Made by a program: the position numbers and the translations under genes. The notes beneath the pieces were generated by a model. It did no database searches. It was not told the origin of the DNA and saw only the letters and a list, made by a program, of their open reading frames with translations. DNA of 64,000 nucleotides, from NCBI RefSeq assembly GCF_000316665.1, contig NC_019678.1:1488001-1552000 (forward strand), in the 5' to 3' direction. Each line of letters opens with the position of its first letter. The stretch's first letter is position 1. Positions 55,672-64,000 of the stretch are shown here, one piece after another. The DNA is from Rivularia sp. PCC 7116. Lineage in GTDB: Bacteria > Cyanobacteriota > Cyanobacteriia > Cyanobacteriales > Nostocaceae.

Positions 55672-56064
55672 TTAAGTGTTCCGATAATTCGATATTTCTA
55701 ATAAATTTCCATCTAAATCCTGTAGGTAAATGGATTCGATTGTTCCTGTGGCTCCCGTTCTGTTTACCGGGCCTGCTAATATATCTACACCGGACGAAAT
55801 TATATGTTTTTTGATTTGAGAAAGCGGCTTACTGCTAATAAAGCAAATATCGGCAGAACCTGATTTAGGATAAAGTGCTTTTGGCTCAAATTCTTTTCCT
55901 ACTTGATGTAAATTAATTTTCTGCTCGCCAAATTTTAACGATTTTCGATTTTCACCAAAGGTAGCTACTTCCATACCAAGAACGCGGCTATAGAAATTAC
56001 AGGTAGCTTCTATATCGCTAACTGTTAAGACTAAATGGTCAATTCGACTGATGAATTTTTGCAT
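55672..56064 (-). CDS. VOC (glyoxalase/dioxygenase superfamily) protein
   Basis: A 130-residue single-module VOC protein. Blocks: RIDHLVLTVSDIEATCNFY with the metal-site His10, KSLKFGEQKINLHQVG with a second His, and SIYLQDLDGNLLEISNYR with the terminal Glu. These match metal-binding VOC folds such as glyoxalases or virulence-type dioxygenase-like proteins (GloA-like/YwbC). The metal ligands H, H and E are present, so it may be an enzyme; the substrate is unknown. Cytosolic. Confidence 0.87.
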   Translation of the reverse strand: MQKFISRIDHLVLTVSDIEATCNFYSRVLGMEVATFGENRKSLKFGEQKINLHQVGKEFEPKALYPKSGSADICFISSKPLSQIKKHIISSGVDILAGPVNRTGATGTIESIYLQDLDGNLLEISNYRNT

Positions 56065-56404
56065 TATTAATAATATTTTTATCTAATCAACTTTAATACA
56101 AAGGAAAGATTAATTGTGATTGATTAAATTATTTCTTTAAAGTAGTTTATATGTATCTGTCAAAATTAAATTTAGATCAAAAGTTAATTTTTGAAGATTG
56201 TTAAATGAATTTATTCTAATTTAAAAATTATTTTTATCGTATTTAATTGAATAGATAAAAACTCGATTTATGTAAATGCGTATGGAACTCAATATTTGCG
56301 GTATAAATACTCTTTTCCCAAATAAATAGTTGAGTATCGATTTCAACTAAATTATTTAATTATTACTCTGTCATCTTTTTTACAATTTATTTTGAAATTT
56401 AATC
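56065..56404. other. AT-rich intergenic region
   Basis: About 340 bp upstream of the VOC gene with no gene, repeat or RNA recognised. Confidence 0.4.
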
Positions 56405-56426
56405 GAGGCATCCTATACGATGCCTC
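56405..56426 (-). terminator. Terminator of the 56476-56799 gene
   Basis: Stem GAGGCATC / GATGCCTC with 6-nt loop, about 50 bases past the minus-strand stop; an AT-rich tract (GATTAAATTT) follows on that strand. Confidence 0.6.
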
Positions 56427-56475
56427 TATAGTTCTATTAACGAACATTAAGAGTTAAATATTTTTAGATATTTAA

Positions 56476-56799
56476 TTATTTATATTCACGAAGTTGCTCT
56501 ACAATATAGTCTTCAAGTTCTCGCTTATCTCTACTACTAGCATTCCGCTGATAAGTTCTTTTCGTCTCTTGGATAAATTTGCGTTTAGCACTCTGAGAAC
56601 CACCAGATTTCATTCCCGATTTTTGCATTTCTTTTTGTAATTCTTCCCAAGTTTTCTCTGCCATTGCTTCTCCTACTTGCACTAAAGCTTTTGGTAACAA
56701 TCGCTGAGCTTCCGAGCGGAAATCCTCATCTGTTTCAAGAGAATCAAAATCAATAGTTTTCATATCGATTTCTATTTGAACATCATCAAATTTACTCAT
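56476..56799 (-). CDS. Small charged helical protein, unknown
   Basis: A 107-residue soluble protein. An acidic N-terminus (MSKFDDVQIEIDMKTIDFDS) is followed by a mostly helical, basic C-terminal half (KRKFIQETKRTYQRNASSRDKRELEDYIVEQLREYK). No signal or membrane segment. The basic end would suit nucleic-acid or acidic protein binding, but no family is recognised. It follows cbiO by 57 bp on the same strand, so it might be read through from the cbi operon. Confidence 0.5.
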   Translation of the reverse strand: MSKFDDVQIEIDMKTIDFDSLETDEDFRSEAQRLLPKALVQVGEAMAEKTWEELQKEMQKSGMKSGGSQSAKRKFIQETKRTYQRNASSRDKRELEDYIVEQLREYK

Positions 56800-56856
56800 C
56801 CAAAATTTTCTCCGATTATATTTTATTCTTTATTCTCTATTGCTTGTTAAAGATTA

Positions 56857-57579
56857 TCACCAACCAACTGGTAAACCCAACTTTTCTAAAGTTTCGCTGT
56901 CTTTTAAAAGTGATTGTATGTCACTATCTATATGTATGCGACCTGCTGAAAGAACCAAGGCGCGTTCGGTGACTTTACTTAACCAATTCAAATCATGAGA
57001 AGCAACTAATATTACTTTTACAGGTAAATTTAACAAGACTTCGGCTAAATTACGTCGCCATGCTGGATCGAGTCCATTAGTTGGCTCATCCAAAATCAAT
57101 ATATCAGGCTTCAAAGCTAAAATCGCGGCTAGAGCTGCCAGTCTTCTTTGTCCGCCGGAAAGCTCGTGGGCAGAGCGTTTTGCATAAGCTTCTAAGCCAA
57201 AATTCATCAATAATTTTCGTGCAATATCAGTTGCTTCTGCTGGCGGTACACCGTAGTTAAGAGGACCAAAAGCCACATCTTCTAAGATTGTGGGCATAAA
57301 CAATTGGTCGTTAGCATCTTGAAACGCAAACCCTATATAACGTCTTACTTCTGATAAAGTGCTTGGTTCTAATGGAATATCGTTAATGACAATTTGACCT
57401 TTTGATGGTTGTTTTAAACCAATCAAATTTTCTAATAATGTGCTTTTTCCAGAACCAGTTGGCCCCATTAAGGCCACTCTTTCTCCAGCATTTAATGTAA
57501 AAGAAATATCATGCAACACTGGCTCTTGATTGGAATAAGAATAAGCAATATTTTTAACTGCAACAGTTGTGTTTTGCAT
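56857..57579 (-). CDS. cbiO: ECF transporter ATPase CbiO (cobalt/nickel)
   Basis: A 240-residue ABC ATPase: Walker A GPTGSGKST (39-47), Q-loop FAFQDANDQLF, signature LSGGQRR, Walker B DILILDEPTN and the switch His in ASHDLNWL. It is the energising subunit of an energy-coupling-factor importer with CbiM and CbiQ just upstream. The 117-bp gap to cbiQ holds a perfect palindrome that could reduce read-through. Confidence 0.9.
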   Translation of the reverse strand: MQNTTVAVKNIAYSYSNQEPVLHDISFTLNAGERVALMGPTGSGKSTLLENLIGLKQPSKGQIVINDIPLEPSTLSEVRRYIGFAFQDANDQLFMPTILEDVAFGPLNYGVPPAEATDIARKLLMNFGLEAYAKRSAHELSGGQRRLAALAAILALKPDILILDEPTNGLDPAWRRNLAEVLLNLPVKVILVASHDLNWLSKVTERALVLSAGRIHIDSDIQSLLKDSETLEKLGLPVGW

Positions 57580-57641
57580 CGTTTGTTTTTAGAATTTAAG
57601 GATAAGTGAACAAATATTGCATTATATTTATATATATTGAA

Positions 57642-57662
57642 AGACGTTGCAATGCAACGTCT
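57642..57662. repeat. Perfect AGACGTTGCA palindrome
   Basis: AGACGTTGCA, one base, TGCAACGTCT. It lies in the cbiQ-cbiO gap and is related to the GAGACGTAGCA hairpin at 11865-11891 and the degenerate copy near 15341. Confidence 0.7.
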
Positions 57663-57696
57663 GGAAACGCAAACTATAGTCAACCTGAAATTGTGA

Positions 57697-58356
57697 TTAG
57701 AAGCGTAATTGGTAAGAAGCTATAGTCAAACTGCAAGCTAAAATACCCATTGCTAGTAAAACAAACCGCTCTTTCATTCTCAGTGTTGAATCAAGGGGCA
57801 ACATTCCGTTGTAACCGCGAGCTATCATTGCAGCGTATACTCGTTCGGCACGATCTAAACTACGGAGATATAAAGCGCCAATCATAGAAGCATTGGCGTA
57901 ACGAACCCATCCTGTTGCACCGTTCAAACCACGAAGCTTTGCACTTCGCTGCATTTGAGTAACTTCTGCAAGCAAAATTTCTAAGTACTGTCCTGCTAAC
58001 AATAAAGTCTCTTTGAAAGGCTTCGGTAAAGGCAAACCTTTAAGGGCAATACCAAAACTATGAGGTGGTAAAGTCAGCAAAAAGCTATTCATCGTTAGCA
58101 AACACACCAGAGAACGAACTAACAAAAAACTTGCTCGTTCCCAACCTAAAGGTAGAGCTAAAAATGATAGAAAAATTAGCTCTAAACCTAATAAACCCGT
58201 AAGCTTGCGAATTGGTACCCGTAATGAAACAGCCCAACAAAGCGCGATGATTCCATAAGCACCTAAATAATACCAAGAATTTAATTTCAGGAAAGCTGCC
58301 CCAATCACAATTATTAAAGACAGCTGTAATTTTAGAGTTAGAGAAAGTTTATGCAT
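57697..58356 (-). CDS. cbiQ: ECF transporter T component CbiQ
   Basis: A 219-residue membrane protein, five to six helices. The cytoplasmic coupling motifs are AEVTQMQRSAKLRGLNG and RAERVYAAMIARGYNG, two Ala-Arg-Gly signatures of T components that contact the ATPase dimer. It overlaps cbiM by 8 bp and lies upstream of cbiO. The set imports cobalt or nickel. Confidence 0.9.
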   Translation of the reverse strand: MHKLSLTLKLQLSLIIVIGAAFLKLNSWYYLGAYGIIALCWAVSLRVPIRKLTGLLGLELIFLSFLALPLGWERASFLLVRSLVCLLTMNSFLLTLPPHSFGIALKGLPLPKPFKETLLLAGQYLEILLAEVTQMQRSAKLRGLNGATGWVRYANASMIGALYLRSLDRAERVYAAMIARGYNGMLPLDSTLRMKERFVLLAMGILACSLTIASYQLRF

Positions 58357-59275
58357 TCTTTGGTTTAACTACTTGTGCAATTCCCCACGCAACACCGAAG
58401 CAAACTATGCTTCCAACAATTCCAGCGATGCTTGTACCAATACCCTCGTTTTCATTAAATGTATAGTCTGCAAAAGGAGTTGGAACCGAAATTCTTACTT
58501 GTTCTGCTAAGTCAATAAAGCCGGTATCCTCAGCAACTTTTTCCAAACCATCCGGCCAAGCTGAAGCGAACAAAGATAGTAATCCAGCGACTAAAAGAAT
58601 ACTGACAACAGGAACAACCCAACTGCGAATCTGTTCTTCATCATTCCCCGGTAATAAATCGGGTCTTGCTTTGATTAAATAAGTTAGCACCCCTCCAGTA
58701 ATCAATCCTTCACCGACACCAATTAAAATATGTACTCCTGCCATCGCTGGTAAAATTACCCCAAAATTTGCAGTACCCGAAATCGCTAACTCTATGGCAG
58801 CAAAAATCGCGGCTACCGGTACACTTACAGCCGCCGCAATACCAGCAGCTAAAGGTAAACGGCTTTTTGAACCTCCGAACAGTCGATGCAATGTTTGAGT
58901 TAAGCCCCAACCTACCCAAACTCCAACGAATCCTATGTTAAAAATATTTGCACCCAAGGCAGTAATTCCACCGTCAGCAAACAGCACAGCCTGAATAATT
59001 AATACAACTGCACTGCATATGGCACCTGCCCAAGGACTACCTAATACTACTGCCGCTAAAACTCCACCCAGCAAGTGACCGCTAGTTCCCCCCGCTACAG
59101 GGAAATTAATCATTTGTGCGGCAAAAATAAAGGCTGTAGTTAAACCTAAAATCGGAGCGCGACGAACACCAAAAGCGTCCTTAGAACGACCCAAAGCTAT
59201 ACCCAATCCCACTAAACTCGCTACGGTCGTAGCCCCTGCCACAGGTAAGGAAACAAAACCATCTGGAATATGCAT
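58349..59275 (-). CDS. cbiM: Co/Ni substrate-binding component CbiM with PDGLE domain
   Basis: A 308-residue membrane protein. MHIPDGFVSLPV carries the conserved N-terminal His2 that enters the metal site. The CbiM/NikM domain covers about 1-205 (GGTSGHLLGGVLAA, ALGANIFNIGFVGVW). From about 225 a PDGLE domain follows (SAWPDGLEKVAEDTGF), the CbiN/NikN-like part here fused in one chain. It is first in cbiM-cbiQ-cbiO. I saw no cobalamin-riboswitch box upstream, so cobalt versus nickel is open; vitamin B12 or NiFe-hydrogenase and urease could be the metal sink. Confidence 0.9.
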   Translation of the reverse strand: MHIPDGFVSLPVAGATTVASLVGLGIALGRSKDAFGVRRAPILGLTTAFIFAAQMINFPVAGGTSGHLLGGVLAAVVLGSPWAGAICSAVVLIIQAVLFADGGITALGANIFNIGFVGVWVGWGLTQTLHRLFGGSKSRLPLAAGIAAAVSVPVAAIFAAIELAISGTANFGVILPAMAGVHILIGVGEGLITGGVLTYLIKARPDLLPGNDEEQIRSWVVPVVSILLVAGLLSLFASAWPDGLEKVAEDTGFIDLAEQVRISVPTPFADYTFNENEGIGTSIAGIVGSIVCFGVAWGIAQVVKPKNA

Positions 59276-60106
59276 AATGAAAAGTTTTACTTAGTAATAA
59301 TATTACGTAGAAAACATAGATAGATTATTTACATAAAACAGAATTTTCAATAGGAATACAATCCCCTACGGGGGCATTTTTTGGTGCTATAAAGTATACT
59401 TTTTATATTAATTTAATCTCTGAAAATATACTTTGTTTGCAAATTGTAAATTTATCGAATTTTCCCTGATAAATTTGATAGGTCTTTATGCTTTTTACTC
59501 AAAATAATTTCATCCTTTAATTAAAAAAAAGAAGTTGTCTTGCATCATATGATTGAACCTTTTTAAACAGGTAAGAACTCATACTAGTTTTATATAAGTA
59601 TTTCTTGATTAATTCTTAGATTTATGACTTTTATTTAGATAGACACAAAAGATAAAATTATTATGTATTCTTATTTTGCGCTGACTTTTTTGTGATGAAT
59701 AAATTCTGGAAAAATAATGATTTCTCTAAATTTGAAAATTAGAATTTACTATAAGTAGCAAAAAATATTATTAGTTTTTTTTAGTTGACTTTATAAGACA
59801 AAGAGCCAAATGGCAGAATTTAGCAAGTTAATAGTCAAGAAAACTTGGTTTATTTATAGTTTGAATTACTTGTCAATTGAACTAATAGAAATAGACCCAA
59901 TTAGCACATACTGATTGTAGGGAATATGACATTTTCAACCATCTTGAACCTGAGAATAAGGCTCGTAGTATCACGCACCACTACTTAATTATGGCAATAT
60001 CTTAAAATCTATATTTATTGACAATATATCTTAACTAGCCTATACTCATTTCCTAAAGATATTTGAAAATACTTATCAACTAGTAGAGATTAGTAATAGC
60101 AATACC
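59276..60106. other. Long divergent intergenic region between metal operons
   Basis: About 830 bp between cbiM and the multicopper oxidase gene. No gene. A short terminator-like hairpin (CCCCTACGGGG with CATTTTTT after it, 59373-59390, plus strand) is the only structured object. Both promoters should lie here. No B12-box was recognised on the minus strand. Confidence 0.45.
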
Positions 60107-61117
60107 ATGCCCAATAACTTTGTTCCAAACAAAGATGAAATTTGGAGTCGTCGTCAATTATTAAGGCTGGGATTGGTAGGGGCTGGTGCATCGGGTGCAG
60201 GATTGCTGTGGCTTTCATTTAATCGAATAAGCAAATCGCAAATTAAAATACCACCAATCGATACGAATATACCTTCTGAGGAAAATAACCCGATGAAGGT
60301 ATTAAGAAATTTTGACTACGGCACAATTAAGCGAGAAAACGGGCGTAAAATCCGGGAATTCCGTATAACCGCTACTAATGAGACGATTGATTTAAATAGC
60401 GCCGTTTCTTTCAATGTTTGGACTTATAACGGACAAGTCCCCGGTCCTACACTCAGGGCTACAGAAGGCGATCGCGTCCGGATTATCTTCCGCAATCAAG
60501 GGGGACATTCTCATTCCATGCATTTTCATGGAACTCATCCTGTTTCGTCAGATGGAGTTCTTCCTGTAAGGAATGGTAAGGAGACGATTTACGAGTTTAA
60601 TGCAGAACCGTATGGGGTTCATTTGTATCACTGTCATATAGAACCAGTTACCCGTCACATAAGTAAAGGTTTGTACGGGATGTTTATCGTCGATCCACCA
60701 TCACCTCGCCCTCCGGCAGATGAAATGGTGCTGATAATGGCTGGATATGACATTAATAATGACCGTAAAAATGAATTATATGCTTTTAATGGCATACCTG
60801 AATATTATTTAGATCATCCCATCCGCATCTATCGAAATCAGTTGGTTAGGCTGTACGTGCTCAACATGATTGAATTCGATGAAGCAGCAACATTCCATAT
60901 CCATGCTAATTTTTTCAAAGTTTATCCTACAGGGATGACTCTAAAACCAACTCACGAAACTGATGTAATTACTATGGGGACTGCGGAAAGACATATTTTG
61001 GAATTTTCATATAAGTACACGGGTAAATATATGTTCCATCCCCATCAAGATATAACCGCAGAGCATGGCTGTATGGGAAACTTTGAAGTCATCGAGAGAA
61101 GCAATAACGGTCGATAA
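60107..61117 (+). CDS. Tat-exported two-domain multicopper oxidase
   Basis: A 336-residue protein, too short for a three-domain laccase. A Tat signal (SRRQLLRLG) leads to two cupredoxin domains. Domain 1 has HSHSMHFHGTH (134-144) and HLYHCHIEPVTRHISKGLYG with T1 ligands Cys176 and His184; the axial position (KGLYG) holds Leu rather than Met, as in high-potential oxidases such as yeast Fet3. Domain 2 has HIHANFF (264-270) and HPHQDITAEHGCMG (311-324). These fit a trimeric two-domain oxidase with T1 copper in domain 1. With FTR1 and a ferritin-like protein downstream, Fe(II) oxidation is the leading guess; Mn, Cu or phenol oxidation remain possible. Confidence 0.88.
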   Translation: MPNNFVPNKDEIWSRRQLLRLGLVGAGASGAGLLWLSFNRISKSQIKIPPIDTNIPSEENNPMKVLRNFDYGTIKRENGRKIREFRITATNETIDLNSAVSFNVWTYNGQVPGPTLRATEGDRVRIIFRNQGGHSHSMHFHGTHPVSSDGVLPVRNGKETIYEFNAEPYGVHLYHCHIEPVTRHISKGLYGMFIVDPPSPRPPADEMVLIMAGYDINNDRKNELYAFNGIPEYYLDHPIRIYRNQLVRLYVLNMIEFDEAATFHIHANFFKVYPTGMTLKPTHETDVITMGTAERHILEFSYKYTGKYMFHPHQDITAEHGCMGNFEVIERSNNGR

Positions 61118-61267
61118 AAACATAGATTATTTATTAATTTTTTCAAATATTTATCTGAACTAGTTGATAAAAGATTTCACTAAAGGGATAATACCGAAAG
61201 TTAAAAACGACACAGTGTCAAACAAGCGCAACTGATATTGGCTCGAACTTATTTAGGAGCAAGATTT

Positions 61268-62068
61268 ATGAAACCAATTCGCTATATATGTTTAGCTGCT
61301 GCGGCTTTTGCAGTAGTTACCCTGAGTTCTTGTATGGGTGATAGTAGTCCAACAGCAGAAAATACGGCTACAACTGCTCCAGTCGAACAAAGTCAAGCGA
61401 GTCAAAATGGCGAAGCGGCAGATGTAGACTATATGACTAAAATGGCATTGATGAAAGGGCATCTTTTGGTGGCGAAGGAATTATTAGATAAAAACGAGCC
61501 AAAACAAGCCGAACCTCATATCGGACACCCAGTTGAGGAAATTTACTCCGATGTGGAAGAGCAACTTAAACAAAAGAACGTCAAAGAATTTAAAACTACT
61601 TTGAATAATTTGGAAGATTTAGTCAAAGCCAAACCCAAAGATGCACAAGTTGCAACTAGCTTGACATCGGCAATGGAAGCAGTCGATGGAGCAATAGCAG
61701 CAGTACCAGAAGAAAAACGCAAGCAACCCGAGTTTGTCCTTGCTGCCATTGATGGGGTGCTAGATACAGCCAAAGAAGAATACGAAGCAGCGATCGCTAA
61801 TGGTAAAATCGTCGAAGATATTGAATATCAAGATTCTCGTGGTTTCGTGATTTATGCTCAAGATTTGTATGAAGGAATTTCGGCTCAAATGCAGACAGCG
61901 CATCCCGAAGCAGATAAAGCTATTAGCAGCAGCATGAGCGAACTAGCAAAAGCTTGGCCGAGCGTAATTCCTCCATCAGCACCTGCAAAAACACCAGAAG
62001 AAGTCGCTAAATTGGTAGGTACCATCAAAGAAAATGCTCAAAAAACCATCAATAGTTCCAGCACTTGA
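61268..62068 (+). CDS. Helical lipoprotein in iron cluster, unknown
   Basis: 266 residues from ATG 61268 (MKPIRYIC); a start at 61238 would put extra residues ahead of the signal. The signal ends in the lipobox LSSC. The mature part is helical and has two His-rich spots, MKGHLLVAKELL and EPHIGHPVEEIYSDVEEQL; the HPVEE block recalls the HxxE metal motif of imelysin/EfeO proteins, but the overall match is weak. It may be a periplasmic metal-binding helper between the oxidase and FTR1. Function inferred from context only. Spacing to the oxidase gene is 150 bp. Confidence 0.65.
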   Translation: MKPIRYICLAAAAFAVVTLSSCMGDSSPTAENTATTAPVEQSQASQNGEAADVDYMTKMALMKGHLLVAKELLDKNEPKQAEPHIGHPVEEIYSDVEEQLKQKNVKEFKTTLNNLEDLVKAKPKDAQVATSLTSAMEAVDGAIAAVPEEKRKQPEFVLAAIDGVLDTAKEEYEAAIANGKIVEDIEYQDSRGFVIYAQDLYEGISAQMQTAHPEADKAISSSMSELAKAWPSVIPPSAPAKTPEEVAKLVGTIKENAQKTINSSST

Positions 62069-62401
62069 GAACAAACAAATTAATCAAAACTGATTGTTTT
62101 GAGCAAGCTTAAGCTTAAGAAGAGTTTAAAATTGGTTAAAGTTGAGTGAAAATTAGGAAGAAAAGCAAAATTTAGAAGTTATATTTTGAACTTCAAATTT
62201 ATCGCTAAATTTCTCCTAACATATTAAGTTGTTACGCATTTAATTTGTATATTGTTAGCGAGCAAGATACATGTCCTTGGGGACAGGCTTTGTTAAAGCA
62301 CTACAATATTTTAAAATTTTTTGCATTACACAATCGTGGCTGCACACCAGCTTCGCTCAACAATCGCTACTTATAAACCTCTTCGCCAATTCTGCAAACT
62401 G
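62069..62401. other. Intergenic region before the ferritin-like gene
   Basis: About 330 bp of AT-rich DNA. The open frame of the ferritin-like gene extends back to 62321, but the added residues do not look like the family. No other gene. Confidence 0.35.
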
Positions 62402-62839
62402 ATGCAAGAACTCGACAGTAAAAAGACAATTGACCTCTTAAACGCCATCATGGAATTTGAACTAGCAGGGGTAGTGCGCTACACGCATTATTCCTTGATG
62501 GTGACTGGTCCTTATCGCATTCCCATTGTGGATTTTTTCAAGGCACAAGCTAGTGAATCATTACTTCATGCTCAACAAGTAGGAGAAATTCTTACAGGAA
62601 TAGATGGCGGGCATCCAAGCCTAAAAATTGCGCCAATGGAAGAAACCTATAAGCATAAAGTTAAGGATATCTTGGAAGAAAGCTTATCCCACGAACAAAC
62701 TGCTTTAGACCTGTATAAAAAGTTTTTACATACAGTTGAGAACGCCAGCATTTACTTAGAGGAATTTGCTCGTAACATGATTGGACAAGAGGAGATGCAC
62801 AATCTCGAATTGAAAAAAATGTTACGCGATTTTAGTTAA
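62402..62839 (+). CDS. Bacterioferritin/ferritin-like protein
   Basis: 145 residues from ATG 62402 (MQELDSKKTIDLLNAI), close to the usual bacterioferritin length. The frame is open to a TTG at 62321 but the extra residues lack family likeness. Four-helix bundle with EFELAGVVRYTHYSLMV on helix 1, SESLLHAQQVGEIL on helix 2, EESLSHEQTALDLY on helix 3 and GQEEMHNLEL on helix 4. Two carboxylate-His pairs (ESLLH, EEMH) give a di-iron site. Iron storage or detoxification is likely. Between the helical lipoprotein and FTR1. Confidence 0.82.
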   Translation: MQELDSKKTIDLLNAIMEFELAGVVRYTHYSLMVTGPYRIPIVDFFKAQASESLLHAQQVGEILTGIDGGHPSLKIAPMEETYKHKVKDILEESLSHEQTALDLYKKFLHTVENASIYLEEFARNMIGQEEMHNLELKKMLRDFS

Positions 62840-62849
62840 TTAAAAAGGT

Positions 62850-62908
62850 AATGGGCAATGGGTAATAGGTAATAGGTAATAAGTAATAGGTAATAGGTAA
62901 TGGGTAAT
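62850..62908. repeat. STRR heptamer repeat (GGTAATA)
   Basis: About eight tandem heptamers of GGTAATA/GGTAATG/GGGCAAT type, directly after the ferritin-like stop. Confidence 0.8.
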
Positions 62909-62939
62909 TCCCTACTCGCTACAATAAATTTATTACTTT

Positions 62940-62993
62940 CAATGCCCAATTCCTAATTACCAATGCCCAATGCCCAATGCCCAATGCCCAAAA
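62940..62993. repeat. STRR heptamer repeat (ATGCCCA), inverted
   Basis: Tandem AATGCCC heptamers, the opposite strand form of the GGGCATT type. With 62850-62908 it separates the ferritin-like gene from FTR1 and could fold into a long stem. Confidence 0.8.
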
Positions 62994-63025
62994 ACTAACA
63001 AATAGCAACTAGCAACTAACCGTAA

Positions 63026-63979
63026 ATGAACTTTAGTGCAGCACTACCGACATTTTTAATAACTCTCCGAGAGGGAGTAGAAGCGGCTTTAGTAGTGGGT
63101 ATAGTACTGGCAATGCTTGCCAAAGCTAAACAATCCCGACTTAATTCTTGGGTTTATGCTGGCGTAGCAGTTGGGATTATAGTAAGTGCGCTTATTGGAA
63201 TATTTTTCGCTTCGATAATTCAAGTTGCGGGGTTAATAAATCCTCAATATGCCCCTATAGTTAAACCTTTAATGGAAGCAGGATTCAGCGTTATAGCCAT
63301 AGTAATGCTCAGTTGGATGCTTATCTGGATGACAAAGCAAGCCAAATTTATGAAAGCTGAAGTTGAAGGAGCCGTACAGGATGCGTTGAAAGCAGACTCT
63401 AACGCCGGTTGGGGGGTTTTTACTTTAGTTTTAATTGCTGTAGTGCGAGAAGGTTTTGAAACTGTCTTATTTATCGCTTCAAATTTTCAAGAGGGTTTAG
63501 TTCCAACAATCGGAGCAATCGCTGGAATCGCAACTGCAACGTTAATTGGTACGCTGATATTTAAATTTGGAGTAAAAATCAATATCCGCCAGTTTTTCCA
63601 AGTGATGGGTATTTTTCTGGTGTTGATTGTTGCGGGTTTAGTTGTTGGAGGATTACGCAAATTTGACCAGGCTTTTGCAGCTTTAGCTCTTACAAATAGT
63701 ACTTGGGAAAATATTTGTTTTTATAATCAAAGTATGCAAGAAATTCACTCTTGTGTATTAGGTCCGATGGTTTGGAACGCATCAAATATATTACCAGATA
63801 AAAAGTTTCCAGGAGTAATTCTCAAAGTATTATTTGGCTATAGAGAACATTTATATTTAGTTCAAGCTGTCGCATATCTATCGTTTTTATTATCTGTTGG
63901 TGGCTTGTATTTACGCAGCATTGCAGGTAATTTATCTCCTGTTAAAAATAAAATTCCTGCTAGTCAATCAGTCAAATAA
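63026..63979 (+). CDS. FTR1-family iron permease
   Basis: A 317-residue membrane protein with about seven helices. Both iron-binding REXXE motifs are present: REGVE (15-19) in helix 1 and REGFE (141-145) in helix 4. This is the FTR1/EfeU permease, which takes up Fe(III) made by an oxidase or by EfeO/EfeB. It is the last gene in the window and is preceded by heptamer repeats. A multicopper oxidase and ferritin-like gene upstream on the same strand make an oxidase-permease iron uptake route the most likely context. Confidence 0.93.
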   Translation: MNFSAALPTFLITLREGVEAALVVGIVLAMLAKAKQSRLNSWVYAGVAVGIIVSALIGIFFASIIQVAGLINPQYAPIVKPLMEAGFSVIAIVMLSWMLIWMTKQAKFMKAEVEGAVQDALKADSNAGWGVFTLVLIAVVREGFETVLFIASNFQEGLVPTIGAIAGIATATLIGTLIFKFGVKINIRQFFQVMGIFLVLIVAGLVVGGLRKFDQAFAALALTNSTWENICFYNQSMQEIHSCVLGPMVWNASNILPDKKFPGVILKVLFGYREHLYLVQAVAYLSFLLSVGGLYLRSIAGNLSPVKNKIPASQSVK

Positions 63980-64000
63980 TCGGGGATACAATCAACCATT

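Noticed and set aside
58349-60106. Cobalamin riboswitch upstream of cbiM
   Set aside because: I found no B12-box-like sequence on the minus strand; only AT-rich DNA and a short hairpin.

Overview
The window is chromosomal DNA from a cyanobacterium, most likely a heterocyst-forming filamentous one (Nostocales). Evidence: Psb27, NDH-1 subunits NdhF1/NdhD1, RbcR, a DevH-like CRP regulator, SLH-OprB porins, a PEP-CTERM protein, AT-rich intergenic DNA, at least 17 copies of the HIP1 octamer GCGATCGC, and many heptamer tandem repeats (STRR) with small palindromic or MITE-like elements between genes. Genus cannot be fixed from the sequence alone.

Layout. 1-3.2 kb: two tandem SLH/OprB porins, the first cut by the window edge. 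3.4-9.1 kb: zinc-ribbon protein, DUF3318 protein ending inside a palindromic element, a GT2-GtrA/GT39 glycosyltransferase pair, and cofH. 9.3-13.3 kb: psb27, a GHL10-type glycosyl hydrolase, an unknown protein and a DUF2141 protein. 13.5-15.55 kb: an unrecognised two-gene operon bracketed by about 130-bp inverted repeats; this is my main candidate for an undescribed system. 15.6-19.5 kb: ndhF1 and ndhD1, separated by a strong terminator. 20.3-29.4 kb: thioredoxin-like protein, NnrU/Z-ISO-like protein, divergent rbcR, membrane Ser/Thr kinase, a PstS-like protein with a decayed second copy, then devH with a candidate NtcA promoter and a divergent ArgRS-like protein that lacks the synthetase core. 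29.5 kb: a predicted small RNA with its own promoter and terminator.

29.7-35.6 kb: Cof-type HAD phosphatase, PEP-CTERM protein, polA and a LapA-like protein. 36.2-42.6 kb: Cas4/RecB-like nuclease without a CRISPR array, two unknown proteins, a transglutaminase-like protein and a YbdK-type carboxylate-amine ligase. 42.8-50.3 kb: P-type Ca2+ ATPase, recF and a PEP-synthase-like protein with an altered N-terminal half. 50.3-56.8 kb: DUF1361 protein, a repetitive Pro/Ser-rich secreted protein, a third porin, a small lipoprotein, a VOC protein and an unknown protein.

56.9-64 kb is a metal-handling region: an ECF Co/Ni transporter (cbiM-cbiQ-cbiO) on the minus strand and, on the plus strand, a Tat-exported two-domain multicopper oxidase, a helical lipoprotein, a ferritin-like protein and an FTR1 permease. 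The oxidase plus FTR1 resembles the oxidase-permease iron uptake of yeast. No rRNA, tRNA, CRISPR array, complete insertion sequence or prophage was seen.
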